DNA of 6,133 nt from Leptospirales bacterium (GTDB lineage: Bacteria > Spirochaetota > Leptospiria > Leptospirales > Leptonemataceae): positions 1 through 6,133 of the forward strand of contig JABAAI010000055.1 of NCBI GenBank assembly GCA_014238825.1, written 5' to 3'. Below are positions 1 through 5,744 of this stretch, in pieces. The stretch's first letter is position 1; each line of letters starts with the position of its first letter. The notes under the pieces are model-generated. The model saw only the letters and a program-made list of their open reading frames with translations. It was not told the DNA's origin and did not search any database. The position numbers were made by a program, and so were the translations under genes.

Positions 1-14
1 CTTTGGGTATAGAA

Positions 15-30
15 GATAATTTTTCATTTA
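15..30 (+). repeat. Partial copy of the 54-bp intergenic block
   Basis: GATAATNTTTCATTTA occurs at 15-30, 114-129 and 5638-5653, differing only at the N (T, A and C). The first copy then runs directly into TTTGCAAACGAGAGT, so here the beginning of the 54-bp block is joined to the AAACGAGAGT block with no insert between them. It may be the remnant of another module continuing to the left. Confidence 0.6.
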
Positions 31-35
31 TTTGC

Positions 36-99
36 AAACGAGAGTTTATTTTTTTTTGTGTGTTTGTCTAAGCAAGCTTGTTAATCAAATTCTAAGATA
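36..99 (+). repeat. Composite intergenic repeat, copy 1
   Basis: The copy starts with AAACGAGAGT (36-45) and, after 21 bases, continues with a 33-base block (67-99) ending TTAATCAAATTCTAAGATA. The block is repeated at 413-445 with 31 of 33 bases identical. Both parts keep their order and nearly their spacing in the second copy (21 and 24 bases), so they are treated as one composite repeat. No function is evident. Bases 73-80 form the palindrome CAAGCTTG, which the other copy does not preserve. Confidence 0.7.
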
Positions 100-110
100 A
101 GTAGTCTTTA

Positions 111-164
111 TTTGATAATATTTCATTTAGTTATAGATAGTTTATCTAATGCGACATAATCCAG
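111..164 (+). repeat. 54-bp intergenic block, copy 1
   Basis: This block matches 5635-5688 at 51 of 54 positions in the same orientation. It begins TTTGATAATATTTC and ends GCGACATAATCCAG, after which the two copies diverge completely. It contains a small inverted repeat, TAGATA-GTT-TATCTA (134-148). The corresponding base change in the other copy (TGTCTA) would still allow a G:U pair in RNA. A weak promoter can be read in both copies: TTGATA at 112-117 and TAGATA at 134-139 with a 16-base spacer. Promoter, RNA-start and recombination roles are all possible. Confidence 0.75.
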
Positions 165-193
165 CCCGCTTTTTATCGTAGCAAGTATTCGCA

Positions 194-217
194 AGGGGGA
201 GCATCGCGGCTCCCCCT
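194..217. other. Strong stem-loop
   Basis: Nine consecutive base pairs, AGGGGGAGC with GCTCCCCCT, close a 6-base loop ATCGCG. No T-run follows on either strand, so it is not a standard intrinsic terminator. It could be a transcript-stabilising hairpin or one end of a repeat element. Confidence 0.6.
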
Positions 218-225
218 CTGCACTC

Positions 226-284
226 CCCCCGCGCCCGAAGCGACGCCCAACCTCCTTGTTGTGCGAGAGCCTCGGGGGTTTTTT
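226..284 (+). terminator. Possible terminator inside the GC-rich insert
   Basis: CCCCCG (226-231) can pair with CGGGGG (273-278), immediately followed by TTTTTT (279-284). The loop is long (41 bases) and would need internal folding, so this is a weak prediction. It is reported because the insert at the other module (5702-5739) also ends in a hairpin plus T-run. Confidence 0.25.
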
Positions 285-378
285 CCGCCACCTCCATGTG
301 GCGGAGTCGATAGCAAGCGAGGGGTTGTTCGTAGCGAATGGTTTTTCTCATCAATTTGCAAGTTTGTCTAAATTTTCA

Positions 379-445
379 AAACGAGAGTCAATCTATCTTT
401 TTAGTTTGTTAATCTAAGCAAGATTATTAATCAAATTCTAAGATA
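379..445 (+). repeat. Composite intergenic repeat, copy 2
   Basis: AAACGAGAGT at 379-388 is followed after 24 bases by the 33-base block at 413-445, which differs from 67-99 at two positions. It lies between the GC-rich insert and the argD promoter-leader block. Here TAATC (409-413) and GATTA flank TAAGCAA, giving a short inverted repeat that the first copy lacks. Confidence 0.7.
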
Positions 446-487
446 TATATCAAAAACTAACAGTAATTTAGGGCATCCCCTAGTACT

Positions 488-610
488 AAAAAATATACTT
501 GCTATAAAAACCTATTATATGCAATCAGTAAAGCTGTAGTAATTATATTTAGCAATAATTATTGAGTACTAAGTGCTTTAGACAAATTAAAGACGGAGAA
601 AAAACATGAC
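488..610 (+). promoter_or_regulatory. Promoter-leader block, argD copy
   Basis: This block is duplicated upstream of the lipoprotein gene (5789-5914). Three stretches are conserved in the same order: 488-525 (37 of 38 identical), 546-564 (19 of 19) and 593-610 (18 of 18, covering the ribosome binding site and start codon), separated by diverged spacers. The best promoter element is an extended -10, TGCTATAAA (500-508), with no clear -35. Transcription would begin near 514-516 and leave a leader of about 90 bases. The middle stretch contains the 12-bp perfect palindrome CAATAATTATTG (553-564), a candidate operator or RNA hairpin. Confidence 0.65.
595..598 (+). promoter_or_regulatory. Ribosome binding site of argD
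   Basis: GGAG lies seven bases before the ATG at 606, a good Shine-Dalgarno placement. The surrounding ACGGAGAAAAAACATGAC is identical upstream of the lipoprotein gene. Confidence 0.85.
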
Positions 611-1901
611 CACCTCCAAATCGTCAAGTCATAGCAAGCTTAATGAAGGTAAACAAGATATTCAGAATCTTATCGAACAAACAGACAACTATGTCTTAAA
701 TATAACTAAGCGAATCCCACTAGCTTTTGTCAGAGGCGAGGGCTCTTATCTCTTTGATAAGACAGGGCGTCCTTATTTGGATTTTATCTGTGGAGTTGGT
801 GTTAACTCCCTAGGCCATGCCCATCCAAGAATTAGAGCTGTCATAGAAGAGCAGAGTAAAAAATTACTCCATATCTCAAATCTATTCTATATCCCAGAAC
901 AAAGTCAATTAGCAGAAATGCTTATTAAAAAGACTTCCCCTGGGAAGGCTTTTTTCTTTAATTCAGGGACGGAAGCAAACGAGGCTGCCTTTAAACTATG
1001 CCGACGCTATGGGCAAGAGGCTAAGCAAGGGGCAAGCATAATCTTATCACTTAAAAATAGTTTCCATGGCAGAACAAGTGCTTCGATGTGCTTAACGGGA
1101 CAAGATAAAATTCATAATGGCTTTGGCCCCCTAATCTCAGAACATCAATACATAGCTGCCAATGATATCTCTGCCCTTCAAAAAAAATTAACATCGTCTT
1201 ACGGCAAGAAAATCTGTGCCCTCTTTATAGAGCTAATTCAAGGGGAAGCTGGAGTTCATCCGCTCAACAAAGAATACGTGCTTCAAGTCCGCAAGCTATG
1301 TAGTGAACACAAAGTAATCCTAGTTATCGATGAAGTTCAAACTGGTATAGGACGCACAGGAAAATTATTCTGTTACGAAAATTATAATGTCAAAGCCGAT
1401 ATAATTACCCTAGGCAAGGCCCTAGGAGCTGGCATATCAATTAGCGCAATAATTGCTTATAATGAAACTAGTTCTTATCTTCAACCGGGAGAACATGGCA
1501 CAACGACTGGTGGCAACCCCTTTGCTAGTCGCATTGCACAGGAAGTGATCCATATTATTGAAAAAGAGAAGCTACTTGATAACGTAACACAACTTTCAGA
1601 TTATCTATTCAGTCGCTTAAACAATATCCAAAGCCAAGCTATAAAAAAAGGCTTTGAACACTCCCTAATCGAAAATATCCGCGGTATCGGCTTTCATATT
1701 GCTCTAGATTTAAAATGCTCGGCACTAGAGTTTATAGAACTTTGTCGTCATAAGGGTTTGCTCCTTAATGCGACATCTAGCAAGACTGTACGCATTATGC
1801 CGCCACTAAACATTAGTCAAAATGAAATAGATAAAGGAATCGCTATCATGGAAGAAAGCTTCTTAGCATTAGAGAACAAATTAACTAAAAAAATTGGATG
1901 A
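606..1901 (+). CDS. argD: Acetylornithine aminotransferase-type enzyme (class III PLP)
   Basis: This is a 431-residue class III (fold type I) aminotransferase, cytosolic by its sequence. ArgD enzymes interconvert N-acetylornithine and N-acetylglutamate semialdehyde, and many also act on N-succinyl-diaminopimelate in lysine synthesis. Visible motifs are AFVRGEG (40-46), HISNLFY (89-95), SGTEANE (120-126), FHGRT (153-157), the IDEVQTGIGRTG segment with PLP-binding Asp242, TLGKALGAG with the probable Schiff-base Lys271, and GTTTGGNP (298-305). The C-terminal VRIMPPL is typical of ArgD. It is somewhat longer than usual ArgD proteins (about 400), mainly through a polar N-terminal extension of roughly 25 residues. 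The start is the ATG with a good GGAG. The gene overlaps the next one by eight bases, so the two are probably cotranscribed. Ornithine or another omega-aminotransferase activity cannot be excluded. Confidence 0.85.
   Translation: MTTSKSSSHSKLNEGKQDIQNLIEQTDNYVLNITKRIPLAFVRGEGSYLFDKTGRPYLDFICGVGVNSLGHAHPRIRAVIEEQSKKLLHISNLFYIPEQSQLAEMLIKKTSPGKAFFFNSGTEANEAAFKLCRRYGQEAKQGASIILSLKNSFHGRTSASMCLTGQDKIHNGFGPLISEHQYIAANDISALQKKLTSSYGKKICALFIELIQGEAGVHPLNKEYVLQVRKLCSEHKVILVIDEVQTGIGRTGKLFCYENYNVKADIITLGKALGAGISISAIIAYNETSSYLQPGEHGTTTGGNPFASRIAQEVIHIIEKEKLLDNVTQLSDYLFSRLNNIQSQAIKKGFEHSLIENIRGIGFHIALDLKCSALEFIELCRHKGLLLNATSSKTVRIMPPLNISQNEIDKGIAIMEESFLALENKLTKKIG
1894..1901 (+). other. Overlap of argD end with TTG start of next gene
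   Basis: The argD stop TGA (1899-1901) lies inside the start of the following gene, whose TTG is at 1894-1896 in a different frame. The ATG at 1898 is in a third frame and reaches a stop after a dozen codons. The overlap implies reinitiation or translational coupling, because no Shine-Dalgarno sequence sits at the right distance. Confidence 0.65.
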
Positions 1902-3444
1902 GCTATCAAAATATGGCAGTAAATCCATTGCTCTAGGCGAAGTTATCCCCAAGAGCCCCCATTCTGTTTTTTGTAGCCTACCTACAATCGCAAACATCCG
2001 CAGTTACGAAACAAAAGAAGAAGCAATTTGTAATAAAATGCAAGGTGGCTACCCGCGCTTTGTCAATCCATCTCTCACTAGAAAACTAGAAAATATTTTA
2101 GAAAAAAAATTCCAAAACATACATAAAAGCAATAAAAATAAAAAGATTCGCCTTGTTTCATCTGAGGCTATGGCCCAAAGACTTTGTGAGAATCTAGCAA
2201 AGACAGCAGAAGCCGAAGTTTTTAGTGAATTTGATGGTACTGTTTTTGGAGTAAGTTTTTTAGACGAAAATGATTATAAAACTAAAGCTCACTTATTTTT
2301 ACAACACACTGGAGCGATGATTTATTCTCGCGAAGCTGAAGAAATTCTAATTAGCTTTGGACTAGAAAAAACAAGGCATAGTGAAGAGGGGCTGGATTAT
2401 CCCCCTGCAACAAGTCAGCAAAAAATCAAAGCTAGTCTTTGTCGTGAATTAAAAACAACAATTGAGTCAATTTATCTCAATCGAAGTGGCATGAGTGCAT
2501 TTTTTGCCAGCTATCTTGCAGTTTCAGAATTACAAAAGAAAAGAGGCCGCACTATTTGGATTCAACTCGGTTGGCTCTATGTCGATACAATGGAAATTCT
2601 AAAAAAGTTTAGCGCCAATGAAGAGGAGTACATCTATATCCCCAATATCCAAAACCTTAATGACTTACAAAATATTTTAAGCATTCATTCTAGTAAAATT
2701 GCCGGACTTGTTACAGAAACTCCAACTAATCCTCTAGTTTCTACCCTTGACCTCAAAACTCTTAGCAAAATTTGTCGACAGCATGAAATTCCACTTCTCG
2801 TAGATCCTAGTCTTAGTGGTACTTATAATCTAGATATTCTAGAGTATTCAGACATTACTCTAGCTAGTCTAACAAAATACTACGGTTGGTTTGGAGATTT
2901 GATTATGGGCTTTCTAGCTTTAAATACTAATTCGCAATATTATGCTGAGCTTTCAGAACTAGTCCCCAAATACATAGAAGCACCTTTTAAACGTGACCTA
3001 CAACGCCTCGCCTATTTGATAGAAGACTATCCCAAAGTAATGAAAGCGATTAATCAAAATACAATGCTCTTTGCCGAATTTTTGACTAAGCACCCCCGCA
3101 TCAAAAAACTAAATTGGGCTTACAGCAAAGACAGTGCCAAAAACTATTCGGCAATTGCAAAAGAAAAAGATAGTCCGGGCGGAGTACTTAGCTTTGAGCT
3201 GGATTGTGAGTTTTCAAGTTTTTATGATAACATAACTATGCCAAAGGGGCCTAGTTTTGGCACTGCCTTTCATATACTCTGCCCCTTCATATATTTAGCT
3301 CATTACGACTTAGTCAAGAACGCACACGGTCGTACTATTTTAGAAAAAAATGGCATTAATCCAGAATTATTACGCCTCTCTATTGGCACAGAAAATATAG
3401 AAACACTTTGCCTCATTTTTGAAAAAGCATTAGCTAAGCACTAG
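1894..3444 (+). CDS. Cystathionine gamma-synthase-like PLP enzyme (fungal Str2-like form)
   Basis: This is a 516-residue member of the Cys/Met-metabolism PLP family, which typically replaces the activating group of an acylated homoserine with cysteine or sulfide. The core shows GYPRFVNP (52-59) with Tyr53 and Arg55 as in the family's PLP-phosphate contact, SGMSA (198-202), TETPTNPL (274-281), LLVDPS with Asp304, SLTKYYG with Schiff-base Lys328, and LLRLSIG with Arg494. An N-terminal segment containing PHSVFCSLPT (22-31) and FLQHTGAM (135-142), plus SFGTAFHILCPF (454-465), resembles fungal-type cystathionine gamma-synthases as I recall them; usual bacterial enzymes are about 380-400 residues. 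The start is TTG: an in-frame stop at 1882-1884 leaves no other start upstream, and the next Met (residue 49) would remove conserved sequence. No good ribosome binding site is seen, so coupling to argD is likely. The exact substrate is unknown. Confidence 0.75.
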   Translation: MDELSKYGSKSIALGEVIPKSPHSVFCSLPTIANIRSYETKEEAICNKMQGGYPRFVNPSLTRKLENILEKKFQNIHKSNKNKKIRLVSSEAMAQRLCENLAKTAEAEVFSEFDGTVFGVSFLDENDYKTKAHLFLQHTGAMIYSREAEEILISFGLEKTRHSEEGLDYPPATSQQKIKASLCRELKTTIESIYLNRSGMSAFFASYLAVSELQKKRGRTIWIQLGWLYVDTMEILKKFSANEEEYIYIPNIQNLNDLQNILSIHSSKIAGLVTETPTNPLVSTLDLKTLSKICRQHEIPLLVDPSLSGTYNLDILEYSDITLASLTKYYGWFGDLIMGFLALNTNSQYYAELSELVPKYIEAPFKRDLQRLAYLIEDYPKVMKAINQNTMLFAEFLTKHPRIKKLNWAYSKDSAKNYSAIAKEKDSPGGVLSFELDCEFSSFYDNITMPKGPSFGTAFHILCPFIYLAHYDLVKNAHGRTILEKNGINPELLRLSIGTENIETLCLIFEKALAKH

Positions 3445-3466
3445 CAATATATTTATATCACGCTTA
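3445..3466. other. Short convergent intergenic gap
   Basis: Only 22 bases separate the stop of the plus-strand PLP gene from the stop of murI on the minus strand. The sequence is A/T-rich and I see no convincing hairpin plus T-run, so transcripts from the two sides may overlap at their 3' ends. Confidence 0.6.
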
Positions 3467-4294
3467 TTAGGAAAGTTGCACCTCTTCTAGCGAGTCATAG
3501 TCAATATCTCCAAGCAATCGCTCCAACACTGGTATTTGCTCACTTTTATCGCTAAGGTAAATCCTAACCATGCCCTTTTTATTCGCAGAATTTATTAATC
3601 CTTTTTGCTCTAATAGTTTTTTGCAGAGCTTCGCCGTTTCTACGGAAGAATCAATTAAAGTTAAGTTAGGAAATTCTTCTTGAATCGCTTCTTTTAATAA
3701 AGGATAATGGGTACAAGCCAAAATCAAAGCATCGACTTCTTGCTCTTTAAATATCGCTAAATATTTTTTAATTGTAAGACGTGTAATCTCATCATCCAAC
3801 CAACCCTCTTCAATAAGCGGTACCAGCAAGGGACAGGCTTGTTGGATTACTTTAATTCCTTGGCAGCGTTCTAAAATATTCTTCCTATAAATATTTGAGT
3901 TAATCGTAGATTTAGTTGCTAAAATCCCAACACTCCCTAAACTCTGGCTAGCAGAGCTAGTCAAATTTATTTGCTGTAAAAGAGCCTCGACTCCCGGTTG
4001 AATAACTCCAAGACAATCTAAATCTTTATAACGTTCTCGTATTATGCCTTCGGCATGAGCCGTAGCTGTATTACAAGCGATGATAATTAATTTTATATTA
4101 TGCCCTATCAAAAACTCTGCATCGGCTAGAGCATAACGCTGGATAATATGAGCAGAACGCCCTCCGTATGGAACCCGAGCAGTATCTCCCAAATAGACAA
4201 AATTTTCTTGTGGCAAAGCCTTTCTAAGAGCAGAAAGTACGGTTAGTCCTCCAAGACCAGAATCAAATACACCTATAGAAGCACTAGCATTCAC
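3467..4294 (-). CDS. murI: Glutamate racemase
   Basis: This cytosolic, cofactor-independent racemase converts L-glutamate to the D-glutamate used in the peptidoglycan stem peptide. At 275 residues it has normal length. The family signatures are complete: FDSGLGGLTVL (10-20) with Asp11 and Ser12, YLGDTARVPYGGRS (34-47), IIACNTATA with catalytic Cys74, and ILACTHYPLL with catalytic Cys194 and neighbouring His196. The start is GTG (4294-4292), overlapping the lysC stop in a GTGA arrangement (4 bases), so the two genes form an operon with lysC first. An AAGG sits only one base before the GTG, too close for ideal initiation, which suggests translational coupling to lysC. No in-frame ATG is available nearby. 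Nothing suggests damage. Confidence 0.95.
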   Translation of the reverse strand: MNASASIGVFDSGLGGLTVLSALRKALPQENFVYLGDTARVPYGGRSAHIIQRYALADAEFLIGHNIKLIIIACNTATAHAEGIIRERYKDLDCLGVIQPGVEALLQQINLTSSASQSLGSVGILATKSTINSNIYRKNILERCQGIKVIQQACPLLVPLIEEGWLDDEITRLTIKKYLAIFKEQEVDALILACTHYPLLKEAIQEEFPNLTLIDSSVETAKLCKKLLEQKGLINSANKKGMVRIYLSDKSEQIPVLERLLGDIDYDSLEEVQLS

Positions 4295-4812
4295 GCCTTA
4301 GCATCCATAGTCTCAATACTATCAATAGTATCTAGACTATCTAGACCCAAAGCACTATGAACAGATTGTAGGGCCTTTTGACCTTGCGCAACAGGGATTA
4401 CTAAAGAAATTTTAATTTCTGAAGTGCTGATCATTTGAATATTAATATTTAGTTCAGCAAGAGCCTTAAAAATTGTAGCCGCCACACCCACATGCTTACA
4501 CATTCCAATACCCACAATTGATAGAACCGCGATCTCTGCATCAACCTCCAGCCTAGCGTTCCCTTCCTTTTCAATGAAGTCATCACTTACCTGCTTGGCT
4601 AGGGCCAGTTTTTCTTGAATTACAGTAAAAGAAAGGCTATTCTTATTATATTGACCACTACTTTGAACAATCATATTTACATCGATCTCATTCATTGCAA
4701 GATTTCTAAAAAATTTCGCCGCAAGGCCGGGCCTATCTTCAATATCTAACAATGAAATTCGAGACTCATCACATTTTAACGATACTCCTCGCACTAGTGC
4801 CTGTTCTAACAT
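4291..4812 (-). CDS. Possible internally started regulatory (beta) subunit of aspartate kinase
   Basis: An in-frame ATG at Met246 of lysC is preceded by GGGAG (4825-4821 on the minus strand) at eight bases, a better Shine-Dalgarno than at the main start. The product would be 173 residues and contain both ACT domains without the kinase. Bacillus subtilis and Corynebacterium glutamicum make such a beta subunit of similar size from the same position of their aspartokinase genes and assemble alpha2beta2 enzymes. The signal is visible in the sequence; that it is used is inferred. GGGAG also encodes conserved-looking Val-Gly-Glu residues, so chance cannot be ruled out. Confidence 0.5.
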   Translation of the reverse strand: MLEQALVRGVSLKCDESRISLLDIEDRPGLAAKFFRNLAMNEIDVNMIVQSSGQYNKNSLSFTVIQEKLALAKQVSDDFIEKEGNARLEVDAEIAVLSIVGIGMCKHVGVAATIFKALAELNINIQMISTSEIKISLVIPVAQGQKALQSVHSALGLDSLDTIDSIETMDAKA

Positions 4813-5547
4813 ACTATCTTCTCCCACTACAAAACTTCCTTGCAAGTTATTAAAACTAGAACGCACATGCACGACAAGCTTATTTTTGGATGCCAACTCA
4901 ACAGCACGACTATGCAAAACACCAGCCCCTAATCGCGCCAACTCAAGCATCTCTTCATAGTATATTTTTTTTATTTTTCTCGCTCGAGAAACTTTATTTG
5001 GATCTGCAGTATAGATCCCAGAAACATCAGTAAAAATCTCACAGTCCTTAGCTTTTAAAGCTACCGCGATGGCAATCGCTGTAGTATCACTACCTCCACG
5101 CCCCAGAGTATATATTTCATTATTTTCATCTTTACCTTGAAAACCAGCTACTAAACAAATACGATTTTGTTCTAGGTTTTGCATAATGTTTCTTGTGTCT
5201 ATGGAAGTAATAAACGCTTCGGTATGCTTACCACTAATGTTGACACCTGATTTTATTACATTTAGAGCCTTGTTGGGAACATTCAATTGATCTAAGGCTA
5301 AAGACATTAGAGAGATGGACACCTGCTCACCAGTACTAAGCAATAAATCCATAGCAGGCCCCGTCGCTTTGGGATGAACCTCGCAAGCCAAGGTAATTAA
5401 ATCATCAGTACTACTTCCCATAGCAGAAAGAATAACCACGAGATTAGCACCTTTCTTTTGTTCTTTCTGAAGCTTTTTAGCAATTTTTTGAATATGTTTT
5501 ATAGTCTTGAGAGAAGTTCCACCATATTTTTGTATCGAAATTTTCAT
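4291..5547 (-). CDS. lysC: Aspartate kinase with two C-terminal ACT domains
   Basis: The enzyme phosphorylates L-aspartate with ATP, the first step toward diaminopimelate/lysine, threonine and methionine. It has 418 residues, the size of monofunctional aspartokinases of the Bacillus LysC/Corynebacterium Ask type; no homoserine dehydrogenase is fused. The kinase domain (about 1-230) shows KYGGTS (7-12), SAMGSSTDDL (41-50), STGE (71-74), GRGGSDTTA (149-157) and FTDVSGIYTADP (172-183). Two ACT domains follow, about 263-325 (DRPGLAAKFF) and 339-400 (ending in MISTSEIKISLVI), so feedback inhibition by lysine and/or threonine is expected. The ATG has only a weak AAAAG three bases upstream. A much better ribosome binding site lies inside the gene before Met246. 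murI follows with a 4-base overlap. No lysine riboswitch is visible upstream. Confidence 0.95.
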   Translation of the reverse strand: MKISIQKYGGTSLKTIKHIQKIAKKLQKEQKKGANLVVILSAMGSSTDDLITLACEVHPKATGPAMDLLLSTGEQVSISLMSLALDQLNVPNKALNVIKSGVNISGKHTEAFITSIDTRNIMQNLEQNRICLVAGFQGKDENNEIYTLGRGGSDTTAIAIAVALKAKDCEIFTDVSGIYTADPNKVSRARKIKKIYYEEMLELARLGAGVLHSRAVELASKNKLVVHVRSSFNNLQGSFVVGEDSMLEQALVRGVSLKCDESRISLLDIEDRPGLAAKFFRNLAMNEIDVNMIVQSSGQYNKNSLSFTVIQEKLALAKQVSDDFIEKEGNARLEVDAEIAVLSIVGIGMCKHVGVAATIFKALAELNINIQMISTSEIKISLVIPVAQGQKALQSVHSALGLDSLDTIDSIETMDAKA

Positions 5548-5601
5548 AAACTTTTAATAATCTAGATCCTGTCTTTATCTAAATTATCGGTACAAGTTCC
5601 T

Positions 5602-5614
5602 GAGATATTATCTC
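5602..5614. promoter_or_regulatory. Palindrome upstream of lysC, candidate operator
   Basis: GAGATA and TATCTC form a perfect 6+6 inverted repeat around one central T, about 55-67 bases before the lysC ATG. It overlaps a weak minus-strand -10 candidate (GATAAT, 5612-5607). A repressor site is possible, but a chance AT-rich palindrome is also plausible. Confidence 0.25.
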
Positions 5615-5634
5615 TATCCTCTCCTATTCTTTAA

Positions 5635-5688
5635 TTTGATAATCTTTCATTTATTTATAGATAGTTTGTCTAATGCGACATAATCCAG
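5635..5688 (+). repeat. 54-bp intergenic block, copy 2
   Basis: This block is identical to 111-164 at 51 of 54 positions, in the same orientation, and ends in the same GCGACATAATCCAG before sequence similarity stops. The inner inverted repeat is TAGATA-GTT-TGTCTA. A weak TTGATA (5636-5641)/TAGATA (5658-5663) promoter pair with a 16-base spacer is conserved. If used, it would give a transcript of roughly 70 bases ending at the hairpin and T-run at 5702-5739. Confidence 0.75.
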
Positions 5689-5701
5689 GGCGCCTCTTAT
5701 G

Positions 5702-5739
5702 AGAGCAAAACCTTGAGGTCTTGCATCTGCTCTTTTTTT
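5702..5739 (+). terminator. Intrinsic terminator-like hairpin with alternative pairing
   Basis: AGAGCA (5702-5707) pairs with TGCTCT (5728-5733), and T5733 begins a run of seven T. Inside the 20-base loop, ACC (5710-5712) pairs with GGT (5717-5719). Two competing helices use the same bases: CTCT (5694-5697) with AGAG (5702-5705), and GCAA-ACC with GGT-TTGC (5705-5724, one A-C mismatch). The closing stem is short, so termination may be partial. It lies upstream of the lipoprotein promoter, so it would end a transcript coming from the 54-bp block or from further upstream. Confidence 0.45.
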
Positions 5740-5744
5740 ATTTG

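Larger units (their letters stand above)
185..345. repeat. GC-rich structured insert with hairpins
   Basis: Bases 191-310 are about 68% G+C (82 of 120), set in strongly AT-rich DNA. Two strong hairpins are visible: 194-202 with 209-217 (9 bp, loop ATCGCG) and 284-291 with 298-305 (8 bp, loop CTCCAT). A third possible pairing, CCCCCG (226-231) with CGGGGG (273-278), is followed by six T. The abrupt composition change and the palindromes are what a dispersed repeat or miniature element would show. A 70-codon minus-strand frame (142-354) covers it but has no ribosome binding site, so I regard it as non-coding. Membership in a genome-wide repeat family is inferred. Confidence 0.5.
1..605. other. 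Repeat-rich intergenic region upstream of argD
   Basis: No supportable gene lies here. The region is AT-rich except for a GC-rich island near 191-310. It is built of short blocks that recur in the window: a partial copy of the 54-bp block (15-30), AAACGAGAGT motifs (36-45, 379-388), a 33-bp direct repeat (67-99, 413-445), the full 54-bp block (111-164), the GC-rich insert with hairpins, and a promoter-leader block (488-610) that reads into argD. Bases 1-14 show nothing recognisable. The two minus-strand reading frames over 142-361 are not accepted as genes: they have no ribosome binding site and lie on palindromic, repeat-like sequence. Confidence 0.75.

Noticed and set aside
111..164. Insertion-sequence end
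   Set aside because: There is no transposase reading frame, no matching inverted terminal repeat and no target duplication flanking the block.
142..361. Two overlapping minus-strand reading frames of 62 and 70 codons
   Set aside because: They have no ribosome binding site, lie on a GC-rich palindromic island, and have unrelated compositions in two frames. They are more likely by-products of a non-coding repeat.
61..445. Integron attC sites, considered because some spirochaetes carry chromosomal integrons
   Set aside because: TCTAA-type boxes occur, but I find no matched core sites of the GTTRRRY/RYYYAAC form with the expected pairing, and no integrase gene.
1..605. CRISPR array suggested by several repeats
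   Set aside because: The repeats differ in kind, have two or three copies, lack regular spacing and equal-length spacers, and no cas genes are present.
1885..1905. Frameshift in a single fused PLP protein
   Set aside because: Both proteins contain complete sets of their own family motifs and normal ends, so an overlap of two genes explains the junction better.
3430..3475. Bidirectional terminator between the converging genes
   Set aside because: Only CTAAGC with an interrupted GCTTATTAG can be paired; there is no solid stem and no T-run.
5548..5634. Lysine riboswitch (L-box) in front of lysC
   Set aside because: The stretch up to the repeat is under 90 bases, has no multi-helix architecture and no terminator on the minus strand.
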